Shown here: in pieces, positions 31,912-42,349 of the stretch
Layout of the letters: each line of letters starts with the position of its first letter
How positions within the stretch are numbered: the first letter of the stretch is position 1
Assembly (NCBI GenBank): GCA_025961275.1
Contig: JAOQNJ010000001.1
Location: 2,315,353-2,379,352 of the forward strand
Source of the DNA: Providencia alcalifaciens
GTDB lineage: Bacteria > Pseudomonadota > Gammaproteobacteria > Enterobacterales > Enterobacteriaceae
Direction of reading: 5' to 3'
DNA: 64,000 nt
The notes under the pieces: generated by a model
Told to the model about the DNA's origin: nothing
Seen by the model: the letters and a program-made list of their open reading frames with translations, nothing else
Database searches by the model: none
Translations under genes and position numbers: made by a program

Positions 31912-31947
31912 TGAAAAACACCCTGCGCGGTCTCCCGGCAGGGTGTT
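31912..31947 (-). terminator. Intrinsic terminator downstream of secF
   Basis: A 10-bp perfect stem (31938-31947 with 31917-31926) followed by T on the minus strand ends the tgt-yajC-secD-secF operon, about 75 bp past secF. Confidence 0.9.
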
Positions 31948-32022
31948 TAATTTAACACTCAGAAGAGTAAGGATATTGACTTAATTCAATCACCTAAGTG
32001 ATACGGCCTCAATTAAATATAA

Positions 32023-32991
32023 TTAAGGCAGTAATGAATCTTGGTCAGCCCCTTCCTTCTCAACTTTAACCGGAATCAAATGCTCACGTTTCATTCCCAT
32101 CTTCAGTGCTAAAGCAGAAGCAACATAGATAGATGAAATTGTACCAATGGTCACACCGATTAACATAACGAGTGAGAAGCCTTCTAGCATCGCACCGCCG
32201 AAGATATACAGCATCAAAACAACCAATAAGGTCGTTGCAGATGTCATAATGGTACGGCTCAACGTCTGGGTTAAAGATACGTTCATAATTTCATATGGCG
32301 TACCACGGCGGATCTTACGGAAGTTCTCACGAATACGGTCAGATACTACGATACTGTCGTTCAGTGAGTAACCAATAACGGACATCAAGGATGCCACAAT
32401 GGTCATATCTATCTCAATATGAAAAAGAGATAAGATACCTAACGTAATGACCACGTCATGCGCAAGAGCCAATACAGCACCCGCTGCCAAACGCCATTCA
32501 AAACGGAAACCAACATAAAATAGAATACAGATAAGCGCTGCCAACAATGCCATTGCACCTGTTTGAGCAAGTTCAGCACCAACACTAGGTCCTACAAACT
32601 CAATACGTTTAACCGTCGCTTTATCATCAACATTTTTATTGATTATGCTAATAAGATCTTTACCAACTTCTTGACCTGCAACCCCTTCAGCAGGAGGTAA
32701 ACGGATCATGATGTCGCGGGTACTACCAAAGTTTTGAATAAGAGGGTCTTTGTGGTCAGCGCTTGAAAGACTTTCTCGAATTTTATCCAAATCAGCAGGC
32801 TGACTTAGGTTGATTTCTACGACGGTACCACCGGTGAAATCAAGTCCCCAGTTGAACCCTTTAACGCCAATAATCGCAATAGAGGCGATAAGTAATACGA
32901 TAGAAATACCAAAGGCAACGTTGTCCCAGCGCATAAAGTCATAGACTTTACGGCCATAGTTCAATTGTTCAACAGTATAATCCTGTGCCAC
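32023..32991 (-). CDS. secF: Protein translocase subunit SecF
   Basis: SecF is an RND-type membrane protein that with SecD uses the proton gradient to aid protein export. The 322-residue product (323 in E. coli) has six transmembrane segments, a periplasmic loop and the conserved [15 protein letters not shown] and [19 protein letters not shown] motifs. I chose the GTG at 32991 ([22 protein letters not shown]), which matches the E. coli start and has AAGGAG upstream; the longer frame overlaps secD. It is the last gene of the operon. Confidence 0.96.
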   Translation of the reverse strand: MAQDYTVEQLNYGRKVYDFMRWDNVAFGISIVLLIASIAIIGVKGFNWGLDFTGGTVVEINLSQPADLDKIRESLSSADHKDPLIQNFGSTRDIMIRLPPAEGVAGQEVGKDLISIINKNVDDKATVKRIEFVGPSVGAELAQTGAMALLAALICILFYVGFRFEWRLAAGAVLALAHDVVITLGILSLFHIEIDMTIVASLMSVIGYSLNDSIVVSDRIRENFRKIRRGTPYEIMNVSLTQTLSRTIMTSATTLLVVLMLYIFGGAMLEGFSLVMLIGVTIGTISSIYVASALALKMGMKREHLIPVKVEKEGADQDSLLP

Positions 32992-33001
32992 AACGTGCTC
33001 C

Positions 33002-34849
33002 TTAAATTGACAGCTTTTTAACACGTTTACCGCCATACAATAGGTTCACAATGGCACGTGTTCCTATAATAGCTGTAAACATAGAGGTTGCGACACCTAT
33101 AGCTGTCGTAATTGCAAAGCCTTTGATTGACCCTGTACCCACTGCATACAGAATAATTGCAGTGATAAGTGTTGTCAGGTTTGCGTCGATGATACTTGAG
33201 AAGGCACCTTTATAGCCTTCATGAATCGCTTGCTGGACGGAACGCCCATTTCGAAGCTCTTCTTTGATACGCTCGTTTATCAGAACGTTAGCATCGACCG
33301 CAACCGCAAGGGTTAGAACGATACCCGCAATACCTGGCATGGTCAGTGTTGCTCCTGGTAGAAGCGACATTACACCCACAATCATAATCAAGTTTGCCAT
33401 CAGCGCTGTACTGGCTATCAAACCAAATTTACGATAATAAATAATCATAAATAGGATTGATGCAAAAAGACCCGCTAAACAAGCTTTCAGACCTTGCTCG
33501 ATATTTTGCAAACCAAGAGTTGGACCAATGGTACGCTCTTCAACGATTTGGATTGGTGCAATCAACGCACCCGCGCGCAGCAGTAATGATAGCTGACGGG
33601 CTTCATTCGGATCATTGATACCTGTGATACGGAATTGGCTACCAAAACGTGCAGAAATGTTTGCAGCGTTGATAACTTTTTCATCTTTCACCAAGATTGA
33701 ACGGCCTTCGGCATCTTTCTTGCCACTGTCTTTATATTCAACAAACAGTGTTGCCATGAGTTTACCCTGATTATCACGGGTAAAATCAGACATCATAGAG
33801 CCGCCAACATTATCAAGGCTAATGCTAACTTGTGGTGCGCCGTTTTCATCACCTCCGGATGAAGAGTCAGTGATATGATCACCCGTCAAAACAACGCGTT
33901 TATAGAGCACATAAGGCACGCCATTACGATCGTATTTAACTTCTGAATCACCCGGAACACGGCCACTTTCAGCAGCAGAGCTGTCTATACCTGAATTGAC
34001 TAAACGGAATTCCAGTGTTGCTGTTGCGCCTAAAATCTCTTTCGCGCGGGCAGTATCTTGAATACCTGGTAACTCAACAACAATACGGTCCGAACCTTGG
34101 CGTTGAACTAAAGGTTCAGCAACACCTAACTGGTTTACACGGTTACGAATGATAGTAATGTTTTGAGCTACGGCATAGTTGCGAGCCTCACGTAGACGCT
34201 CATCCGTCATAACGGCAATCATGGTGTTGTTACTACCATCGGAGAACACAAGGTCTTGGAATTTACGAGCCAATGTTTTCTCTGCTTGACTACGGTCATC
34301 GGCGTTACGGAAACGCACTTCAACACTATAATCATCGCCTTTACGGATAGAAGAGTACGCAATTCCTGCTTCACGCAAGTCATTACGTATACCGTCCATG
34401 TTTTGTTCCTGCAATTTGCCTAATGCAGTGTCCATGTCAACTTCCATCAGGAAGTGAACCCCACCACGTAAGTCAAGGCCGAGCTTCATTGGCTCACCGC
34501 CAACAGCTTCTAGCCACTTAGGCGTCGCAGGTGCAAGGTTGAGTGCAACAACATATTGATCGCCCAGTCCGCTAACAAGTGCCTCACGGGCGAGCAGCTG
34601 AACATCTGAGTTATTGAATCGGGCAAGTACAGCCCCATTTTCCAGAGCGATTGATTTACTCTGTATATTGTCTTTTTCTAACGTTTTTTGGACTTGGATC
34701 AGCGTTTGTTCATTGGCGGCGGTTCCCCGCGCGCCAGTGATCTGAACAGCCGGATCCTCACCATATAGGTTTGGAAGTGCATAAAGCAGACCGATGAGGA
34801 TCGCAGCGATCAGCATCAGATACTTCCACAAAGGATAACGGTTTAGCAC
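33002..34849 (-). CDS. secD: Protein translocase subunit SecD
   Basis: The 615-residue RND-like subunit is equal in length to E. coli SecD. It has an N-terminal membrane anchor, a large periplasmic domain (P1) beginning with the [15 protein letters not shown] motif, and five C-terminal membrane segments with [21 protein letters not shown]. It lies between yajC and secF, 10 bp before the secF start. Confidence 0.97.
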   Translation of the reverse strand: MLNRYPLWKYLMLIAAILIGLLYALPNLYGEDPAVQITGARGTAANEQTLIQVQKTLEKDNIQSKSIALENGAVLARFNNSDVQLLAREALVSGLGDQYVVALNLAPATPKWLEAVGGEPMKLGLDLRGGVHFLMEVDMDTALGKLQEQNMDGIRNDLREAGIAYSSIRKGDDYSVEVRFRNADDRSQAEKTLARKFQDLVFSDGSNNTMIAVMTDERLREARNYAVAQNITIIRNRVNQLGVAEPLVQRQGSDRIVVELPGIQDTARAKEILGATATLEFRLVNSGIDSSAAESGRVPGDSEVKYDRNGVPYVLYKRVVLTGDHITDSSSGGDENGAPQVSISLDNVGGSMMSDFTRDNQGKLMATLFVEYKDSGKKDAEGRSILVKDEKVINAANISARFGSQFRITGINDPNEARQLSLLLRAGALIAPIQIVEERTIGPTLGLQNIEQGLKACLAGLFASILFMIIYYRKFGLIASTALMANLIMIVGVMSLLPGATLTMPGIAGIVLTLAVAVDANVLINERIKEELRNGRSVQQAIHEGYKGAFSSIIDANLTTLITAIILYAVGTGSIKGFAITTAIGVATSMFTAIIGTRAIVNLLYGGKRVKKLSI

Positions 34850-34876
34850 GGCAGTTCCCTTCGGGAAAATCAGAAA

Positions 34877-35209
34877 TTAAATAGCTTTCATTGTGCCTTT
34901 AGGTAAAACGGCAGCAACAAAATCACGTTTGATAGTTACTTCAGTTGTTTCGCTCAGTTCTAAAACAACATAACCCGTTTCAGAAACCTTGCTCACACGC
35001 CCGATCAAACCGCCAGTTGTTAAAACTTCATCACCTTTAGAAATAGATTCCATCAGTTTACGGTGCTCTTTAGCACGTTTTTGCTGTGGGCGCAGGATCA
35101 TGAAGTAGAAGATCAGGGCAAAAACGACGAGCATGATAACCATCGTGTACGGGCTACCCTGTGCTTGACCGCCCGCGGATGCCGCTGCTTCAGAAATAAA
35201 AAAACTCAT
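34877..35209 (-). CDS. yajC: Preprotein translocase subunit YajC
   Basis: The 110-residue single-span membrane protein (same length as E. coli) associates with SecDF-YidC. The transmembrane segment PYTMVIMLVVFALIFYFMIL is followed by the conserved RPQQKRAKEHRKLMESISKGDEVLTTGG basic stretch. It is located between tgt and secD as in most gamma-proteobacteria. Confidence 0.96.
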   Translation of the reverse strand: MSFFISEAAASAGGQAQGSPYTMVIMLVVFALIFYFMILRPQQKRAKEHRKLMESISKGDEVLTTGGLIGRVSKVSETGYVVLELSETTEVTIKRDFVAAVLPKGTMKAI

Positions 35210-35302
35210 TCAACTTTCCTCATTGTTATTGAAAGCAATTTAAAACATAAGTACAGCCAAGCCTGCTATGCTACACAGGTTAGCCCAATTTCGCACTTAA
35301 AT

Positions 35303-36790
<1,488 letters not shown>

Positions 36791-36828
36791 TTCTTGTTTA
36801 ATTGATGTGCCACGCTTGTCAACCCCAT

Positions 36829-36869
36829 CCAGCCCGAGGGCGGGCGATAAAAAAGACCCTCGGGGCTGG
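36829..36869 (-). terminator. Hairpin behind the tailspike gene, possible terminator
   Basis: A 12-bp GC-rich inverted repeat (36829-36840 with 36857-36869, one bulged G) lies 10 bp past the tailspike stop. The T tract is in the loop, not after the stem, so the mode of termination is unclear. Confidence 0.5.
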
Positions 36870-36878
36870 GTGTTTAGG

Positions 36879-38957
36879 TTATAAATTGAATACTATCCCA
36901 CTCCCATCTGTTGATGTGAACCTAATAGAAACTATGAATTCCCTCGCCACATCAAGAGTGCTATCAATGACACCAATAACACCGCCGCTAGATGGATTAT
37001 CAAAAGCCCAATCTGATTGAGGCGACCCCATTGATCCATGTAAAGATATCGACCCATTCACTTTACTTGATACCCACTGCCTAGCAACTGCCGACTTAGT
37101 TCCTGATTTTGTTATTTCCGTTATATCGATAACAATAGTAAAATTGGTACTGCCAGGAGTTGAAAAAATAGGTACTGTCTGTTTTCCAGTTGTTCTTACG
37201 ATGAAATCACGCTTAATTATTGTATCTTGAATTCCAGTAAACTGTGCTGTTGTTTGGTAATTAGCGGAAGGGTATAAGGTGTTCCCTGTTCGAGCAAAAC
37301 CTGAGTCTTGGCTTCGCCCCGACGCCCAGCTAAAAATATCAGGATAACGGTAATACCCATTAGGCGTAGCTTTGTTTAACCCAACCCGATTGCTTCTAAT
37401 GCTATGATCTAGAATAGTAACACTTTCATTCCCTGTTGCATTCGAGACGAATAAATCATAATCAAATTTATCACTAAATGTAGTAACAGGCGAAAAACCA
37501 GAAATAACGGCATCAAATCCACCGCCTAGCTCAATGCAATAATCTAGTTTTATGCCATCTGTTGCACTACCTACATCGCTGAGTTGAATGCCATTTAACG
37601 TTAACCCCCTAAAGGAGCGAGCTTTAAAGAATTTCTCTGTTTGCTCTGCGCCCATACCATTAAAGACACACCCTTTGATGTTATCAAAATCATATGCAAG
37701 TTTAGTTCGCGATTCTGCGAATCCATCATTACCACAAGAGCTCCATTCAGAATACCAAAGTTCATTATAAACTTTATAGCCATACTCTTTATTTCCTCTC
37801 GACCAACAGTTGCTTAGCGACAATGATGTTGTAGTTCCTGATGTAATACCGCCTTCCGCTATGTTTCCAACGAAAGAGAAACCGCCCCTGCCGTTGTTGT
37901 TACTAAAAACACGATTAAAGGACGACATATATGTTGATAGCTGAATGCCATCAAGGGTAGCATTTTCATAGCATCCCCCCTCAAAGTTACATTGCGCGTA
38001 CCAGACATCTATTCCTTTTAAACAGTAATCAAGTTTATTGCCAGCATGTAACCCAAGAAATTTTACTGTAGCCCCCCAGTCTTGATCTGCTGCTACCCAC
38101 TCAACCAAAGATTCCCCTGACTCACTCCCTGTGTACCGAATACTGCTATTTCTTGTTCTCCCTCCGTCAATATTAATATTCCTAACTCGTCGCATAATTA
38201 GGCAATGCTTGGCTGGGTATAACGGATGAAAACTATTAATACCAAAGTACTTATTATCTGTTGAGCTATCTGTATACAATTCGGATTTGCACCACTCCAT
38301 ATACTCAATAGCACGCTGGATATTCAATCTATTATCAGTAATCCCATTATCATCAACGCATCCAAAATCAAACAATGAATGACGATCTATACCCATAGTT
38401 GCATTGCCAACGCATATCCAATCTACATCAGGAGTGTCATCTGTGACAATTGGATATGTACTACCTTTATATGCGTAATAATACCCGTTATATTTAAGAG
38501 CTTTTTCTGGTGTGTCGATGACTATTCCAGATGAAAAATCAGCAAATCTAATATATTTAGTTCTTCCAATTGATGATATTGCCCCGTAACCATTCTTTAC
38601 CTCTATCTCAGACCTGAGTTGGTCTGGGTCATATTTTAGAATATTAGAATAATAATGTTGCTGAGAGCCATATGCATCATAAACGGCCATGCTGTACCCT
38701 TTTACCGTCACAAACTTAGCTTGCTGCCCGTTGTATACAGGGTAACCTGCTTGGTTTATGATTATCGGCTGCGATACAGGTATTGTGCTGCCATCTTCAT
38801 TTTGCAGGTACACCTGAATTTGATTTTCTGGGATGGTTGGATCAGAATCTATCTTGCCAATGTAAATCTTACCGTTGCTTGCTGCCTGAAACTTCCTAGC
38901 TAACGTAAACTGTTGACTAGGCATTGAAATTACGACATTAGGGATAATATCTGACAT
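36879..38957 (-). CDS. P22-like tailspike protein (gp9)
   Basis: This is the receptor-binding tailspike. Residues about 1-115 form the P22 head-binding domain: NVVISMPSQQFTLARKFQAASNGKIYIGKIDSDP, then QPIIINQAGYPVYNGQQAKFVTVKGYSMAVYDAYGSQ and LKYDPDQLRSEIE. The rest (692 residues in total) does not look like the P22 endorhamnosidase. It has glycine- and asparagine-rich short strands typical of a right-handed parallel beta-helix, so it probably binds or cleaves a different surface polysaccharide. The ATG at 38957 (MSDIIPN) has GGAGAAAG upstream. It is the last gene at this prophage end, next to the attachment region. Confidence 0.92.
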   Translation of the reverse strand: MSDIIPNVVISMPSQQFTLARKFQAASNGKIYIGKIDSDPTIPENQIQVYLQNEDGSTIPVSQPIIINQAGYPVYNGQQAKFVTVKGYSMAVYDAYGSQQHYYSNILKYDPDQLRSEIEVKNGYGAISSIGRTKYIRFADFSSGIVIDTPEKALKYNGYYYAYKGSTYPIVTDDTPDVDWICVGNATMGIDRHSLFDFGCVDDNGITDNRLNIQRAIEYMEWCKSELYTDSSTDNKYFGINSFHPLYPAKHCLIMRRVRNINIDGGRTRNSSIRYTGSESGESLVEWVAADQDWGATVKFLGLHAGNKLDYCLKGIDVWYAQCNFEGGCYENATLDGIQLSTYMSSFNRVFSNNNGRGGFSFVGNIAEGGITSGTTTSLSLSNCWSRGNKEYGYKVYNELWYSEWSSCGNDGFAESRTKLAYDFDNIKGCVFNGMGAEQTEKFFKARSFRGLTLNGIQLSDVGSATDGIKLDYCIELGGGFDAVISGFSPVTTFSDKFDYDLFVSNATGNESVTILDHSIRSNRVGLNKATPNGYYRYPDIFSWASGRSQDSGFARTGNTLYPSANYQTTAQFTGIQDTIIKRDFIVRTTGKQTVPIFSTPGSTNFTIVIDITEITKSGTKSAVARQWVSSKVNGSISLHGSMGSPQSDWAFDNPSSGGVIGVIDSTLDVAREFIVSIRFTSTDGSGIVFNL

Positions 38958-38991
38958 TGCTTTCTCCAAGCGTGAGTAGTCGCAGTGCCAC

Positions 38992-39008
38992 AGTAGCACC
39001 GTGGTCTT
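38992..39008. promoter_or_regulatory. Candidate Mnt operator
   Basis: Read on the minus strand, AAGACCACGGTGCTACT matches the P22 Mnt operator as I recall it (AGGTCCACGGTGGACCT) at 12 of 17 positions, including the central CCACGGTG. A half-site GTCCACC lies at 39043-39049, just past the predicted mnt -10. It sits in the 112-bp space between mnt and the tailspike gene. Confidence 0.5.
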
Positions 39009-39009
39009 A

Positions 39010-39038
39010 TTGTGAATAAATACAGTAGGTTATATTAT
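39010..39038 (+). promoter_or_regulatory. Predicted promoter of mnt and the downstream pair
   Basis: TTGTGA (39010-39015) and TATTAT (39033-39038) are separated by 17 bp, about 32 bp before the mnt ATG. The neighbouring operator-like sequences suggest autoregulation. Confidence 0.55.
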
Positions 39039-39069
39039 GCCTGTCCACCAAAATTAGAGGGTGAGACGA

Positions 39070-39321
39070 ATGGCACGGGATGATACACAGTTCAATCTCA
39101 GGCTTACTGCTGAGACTAAAGAGAAGTTAAAACAAAAAGCTAAGATGAATGGACGCTCACTAAATGCTGAGCTAGTTCACATAATTGATAATTACTTAGC
39201 ATCTCCGACACCTATTATTGGCTATCGTAGTGATGCCGAACGTGTAGCCAACGAACAAGCCGAAGAGCTTAAGAAGTCAGTCATAGAAATGCTGATTAAG
39301 CTCTATAATGATAAAAAATAA
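39070..39321 (+). CDS. mnt: Mnt-like ribbon-helix-helix repressor
   Basis: The 83-residue protein matches P22 Mnt along its length. The N-terminal DNA-contacting strand ARDDTQFNLRL is followed by KEKLKQKAKMNGRSLNAELVHII (ribbon-helix-helix core). GYRSDAERVANEQAEELKKSVIEMLIKLY is the tetramerising C-terminal helix. In P22, Mnt represses the antirepressor gene ant in lysogens. Here no arc or ant is adjacent. The ATG at 39070 fits the P22 start; a GTG at 39061 is the alternative. The gene runs opposite to the late genes, as in P22. Confidence 0.93.
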   Translation: MARDDTQFNLRLTAETKEKLKQKAKMNGRSLNAELVHIIDNYLASPTPIIGYRSDAERVANEQAEELKKSVIEMLIKLYNDKK

Positions 39322-39343
39322 TTATGTGAGGTGATAGACCATC

Positions 39344-39805
39344 ATGAGCGGTGGAGCGGCAGGTAAAATTTATAGCGACTTAAAATCACTAGTAAAAAAG
39401 GTGCTAAAAATTAGTGTCGCGACAATTGCTTTAATTATAATTTCCAGCGCCTCATATTATATCTATGAAGAATATAGATTATCTTCAGCTGAGGAAGATA
39501 TTATCAGTAAAGCAATGCCTTTTGTTGAAACACATAACCCTATATTATTTTATCGCAATGAGTTTGGTGTTGAGAGAAATATGTATGTATGGCCTATAAA
39601 CGATACAGACAGTCATGTAGTCATTAAGATAGATAATAAATATGCAGTGTATTATTCAGACTTCTCATCTGCCGGAGTGATCAGGTTCAATAGAAAGGCT
39701 GGTGATATATGCTCATATGCAGCAGCTATTGTTGATAATAACACCATAGTTTCTATTGAGTGCAATAACGACATTTACTTCAAAAAATTAGTAAATAGTA
39801 AATAA
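39344..39805 (+). CDS. Unknown membrane-anchored protein at the sieA position
   Basis: I do not recognise this 153-residue protein. It has a basic N-terminus (KIYSDLKSLVKKVLK), one transmembrane segment (about residues 22-42, VATIALIIISSASYYIYEEY) and a soluble C-terminal domain of mostly beta character, probably periplasmic. It is 22 bp after mnt on the same strand and before a lipoprotein gene. P22 places its superinfection-exclusion gene sieA in this interval between mnt and gene 16, so an exclusion or lysogenic-conversion role is a reasonable guess. No sequence similarity to SieA is claimed. AT-rich composition fits a moron. Confidence 0.75.
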   Translation: MSGGAAGKIYSDLKSLVKKVLKISVATIALIIISSASYYIYEEYRLSSAEEDIISKAMPFVETHNPILFYRNEFGVERNMYVWPINDTDSHVVIKIDNKYAVYYSDFSSAGVIRFNRKAGDICSYAAAIVDNNTIVSIECNNDIYFKKLVNSK

Positions 39806-39822
39806 ATTATTTATACGAGGTG

Positions 39823-40305
39823 ATGGTGAAAAAACTACTTATTTTTATTCCTTTCCTGCTTGCTGGTTGCGTTGCGAAAGTAAGCGACTATCAAGCTAGC
39901 TGTGAAAAGCAATATCCGAAACTTAGCGATATGGCTCAATGCCTTGATTCTAGCCTTCAAAAAGATGACAGGATGTCATCATCTCCGATTCCTAAAATGT
40001 ATGCTTTAGCTGCAAAAGTTTTAGGTCACGCAGTTGATGACGGAAAGATATCTGATGCTCAAGCTAGATTTGAACTGCAAAAGTTATATGTAGATATTCA
40101 AAATAGAGAGCAAACAGATCAATTAGCTAGAAACCAAATATTTCAACAGTCTCTATTGAATTATCAGGCTTTCCAAACTCTACAAACAATTAACAATAAA
40201 GCCGCTCAGCAACCTGCTTATGCTCCACCTATTCAGCAGCATGGTAATATTTCAACTAATTGCTATAAACTTGGTAATAATGTTCAATGCAATAGCTCGT
40301 ACTAA
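39823..40305 (+). CDS. Unknown phage-encoded lipoprotein
   Basis: The product of about 160 residues has a lipoprotein signal (VKKLLIFIPFLLAGC) with the lipobox LLAGC, so it should be lipid-anchored. The mature part has SCEKQYPKLSDMAQCLDSS, which could form a disulfide. A helical glutamine-rich middle follows, and the tail ends in NCYKLGNNVQCNSSY. The start may be the ATG at 39823 or the GTG at 39826; GAGG is better spaced for the latter. It is 17 bp downstream of the membrane protein gene and expressed with mnt, so both are likely made in lysogens. Function unknown. Confidence 0.8.
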   Translation: MVKKLLIFIPFLLAGCVAKVSDYQASCEKQYPKLSDMAQCLDSSLQKDDRMSSSPIPKMYALAAKVLGHAVDDGKISDAQARFELQKLYVDIQNREQTDQLARNQIFQQSLLNYQAFQTLQTINNKAAQQPAYAPPIQQHGNISTNCYKLGNNVQCNSSY

Positions 40306-40306
40306 A

Positions 40307-40326
40307 AGAAGGGCAATAGCCCTTCT
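40307..40326. terminator. Bidirectional terminator between lipoprotein gene and gp16
   Basis: A perfect 8-bp stem AGAAGGGC/GCCCTTCT with a 4-base loop lies where the two convergent genes meet and overlaps the gp16 stop codon. Confidence 0.72.
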
Positions 40327-42349
40327 ATCTATTCATCACCTCAGCTCTTTCGCCTTGCAAAATAGGTTCAATGGCTCCTCTAATTTGCTCCATTAAGCGA
40401 TCTCCAGCGGTGCTGCCTTTGGGTGTGTTTGCTAATCTAAGCATAAAGTTTCTTACTTTAGGGTTTTCATAAACACGAGCTAGCGCACCATAAGAACCAA
40501 ATGCAGCAGTTCCTATTCCTCCAGTTCCAATAAAATCAGTCGCTACTCCAGCAGGAATTCCAACCTGAAGTATTTCTTGCCCTGTTGGCGTCACAGCTCC
40601 AGCTCTGGATGCTCTGCGTGTTGAATCCAAATATCTTGTTAAGCCATTTAGATATTGCCTCTCATCACCTCTAAAGAAAATTCCTGTTTGCTCGCCCATT
40701 CTGTTAATAGCATTCAAAAATTTATCAGGACTTCCACCAGATGTTTCATATGCCTTTCCTATAACAGCTGATCTTGCAGCTTGCCGCCCTTGATTATCTA
40801 AAGATTGATATAGCCTAGCAACCTCACTTCTTTTTTTACTAAAAAGTAAATTATTAACAACTTCTGGGGTCAATTCACCTTTGTTTAATACGTTTTTAAG
40901 TCTGGTATTATTTACGCTCATAGCTTCACGAGCATAAACTTGATTTGCTTGCTGGTACCGTCTGGCGACTTCATTTCCTAACGTATCCCTAACTGAAGAG
41001 TCTATGTCATCAGTCATGCTTCTATAAATCCTATTAACTGATGCTTCTGACTGAGTTGGCCATACGGTGCGTTCACCTCTGATATCTTGCCTAAATTGAG
41101 TTCTTAGGTCTCTAAGATGTTGAAAATCAGCCCCGTTCGCTACCTCATTCCTATATCTTTGTAAGTGATTTATTGTGGCCTGATCCGCCACCTCACCAAG
41201 CCTTCCAAGATTAGCAATTTCTCTATCCATGGCTGTTAGTGTTCGATTTGTTTGGATATTTCCAACTGCGGCCATATCTTGAGTAACAACATTAAGCCTG
41301 TTTCCAGCAGCTTCTCTAATATAGCCGCCAGAACCAGATTTTCTCATCAAGCTATTTATAATTTCGTTTGGATTTGCCTCTCCATAACGTTGCGAAAACT
41401 CGCGTAATAGACTTGATCTAACATCCTGCTGAGCACGTCTAGGCGCACCAGTTCCAGTCACAGGTATTTTCTCACCAAGCGCCTGCGCAGACCTTCCAGT
41501 AAAAGTATTAGGTTGAACAGCATCTGTTGTCATTAGCGGGGCATTATTTCTTTCAGCGAATTCTACCGCCTCTCTTGCTTCTGGAGCCATGCCCCCCTTG
41601 ATACCTCTGTAGCTAGCACCTGCAAGGTTGAACAATCCTCTAGTGGCGGCACTTAGAGCAGTTGCGGTTCCAAGCTCTTGCCCAAGATCGCCCCGTCCAT
41701 TCTTACTTGCATTTTCAGCCATGACACCGACAACGTTCTCAGAAAGCATTCTTGCTGCTTTTTCTGTTAATGCAGCACCTCTTGGCGCGACACCAGACGG
41801 GTTAACCAAAAATGGTAAAGCCTGAGCAAAAACTTTCCCCTCATCTGTTTGTGGTTGTATTTCTTCTGGCAATGAAAAACGTGATGATGGGGTATATGTC
41901 CCATCACCAATACCAGCTTTTTCACCAGCCCATGCACCAGCTGAAACAAAAGCATCGCCAATATCCGCAGGTATGTTAGCTAAGTTAATCCCTGCTTGAG
42001 CAGTTGCCTTGCCAGTTTCCAAAATACCCTCAGCTATGTTTTCAAGCACTCCGTTATCTTGACCTTCGTTCTGTCGTGCTTTTTGTGCGTCATGGTATGC
42101 TAATATTTCGTCAGTTGGGATGCCTAAGTTAGACATTTGATCTGGTGATAATTGAGATGTTTGATTTCTTACCTGAGGCCTCACTAGTGGGTATGCTGTA
42201 TAAAATTGAGCTCTTGCATTATCAACATCATTACCTACCTTTGGGGCAACCTGTTCATTAAAATATTGTTCTTGCGCTGCTGCTTTCTGTTCATTAGATA
42301 ATGATTGGTATTGAGGTGACGAGATCACTTCTTTCCATGGTTTAGCCAT
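40325..42349 (-). CDS. P22 gp16-like DNA ejection protein
   Basis: This 674-residue protein occupies the place of P22 gene 16 (609 residues), the third ejection (pilot) protein. It is released first from the virion and helps move DNA into the cell. It is alanine/glycine-rich with long helical stretches and hydrophobic segments near its C-terminus (IPAGVATDFIGTGGIGTAAFGSYGALARVY). Its start codon overlaps the end of the gp20 gene, and it is the last late gene before the immI-like island. Assignment rests mainly on position, composition and size. Confidence 0.82.
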   Translation of the reverse strand: MAKPWKEVISSPQYQSLSNEQKAAAQEQYFNEQVAPKVGNDVDNARAQFYTAYPLVRPQVRNQTSQLSPDQMSNLGIPTDEILAYHDAQKARQNEGQDNGVLENIAEGILETGKATAQAGINLANIPADIGDAFVSAGAWAGEKAGIGDGTYTPSSRFSLPEEIQPQTDEGKVFAQALPFLVNPSGVAPRGAALTEKAARMLSENVVGVMAENASKNGRGDLGQELGTATALSAATRGLFNLAGASYRGIKGGMAPEAREAVEFAERNNAPLMTTDAVQPNTFTGRSAQALGEKIPVTGTGAPRRAQQDVRSSLLREFSQRYGEANPNEIINSLMRKSGSGGYIREAAGNRLNVVTQDMAAVGNIQTNRTLTAMDREIANLGRLGEVADQATINHLQRYRNEVANGADFQHLRDLRTQFRQDIRGERTVWPTQSEASVNRIYRSMTDDIDSSVRDTLGNEVARRYQQANQVYAREAMSVNNTRLKNVLNKGELTPEVVNNLLFSKKRSEVARLYQSLDNQGRQAARSAVIGKAYETSGGSPDKFLNAINRMGEQTGIFFRGDERQYLNGLTRYLDSTRRASRAGAVTPTGQEILQVGIPAGVATDFIGTGGIGTAAFGSYGALARVYENPKVRNFMLRLANTPKGSTAGDRLMEQIRGAIEPILQGERAEVMNR

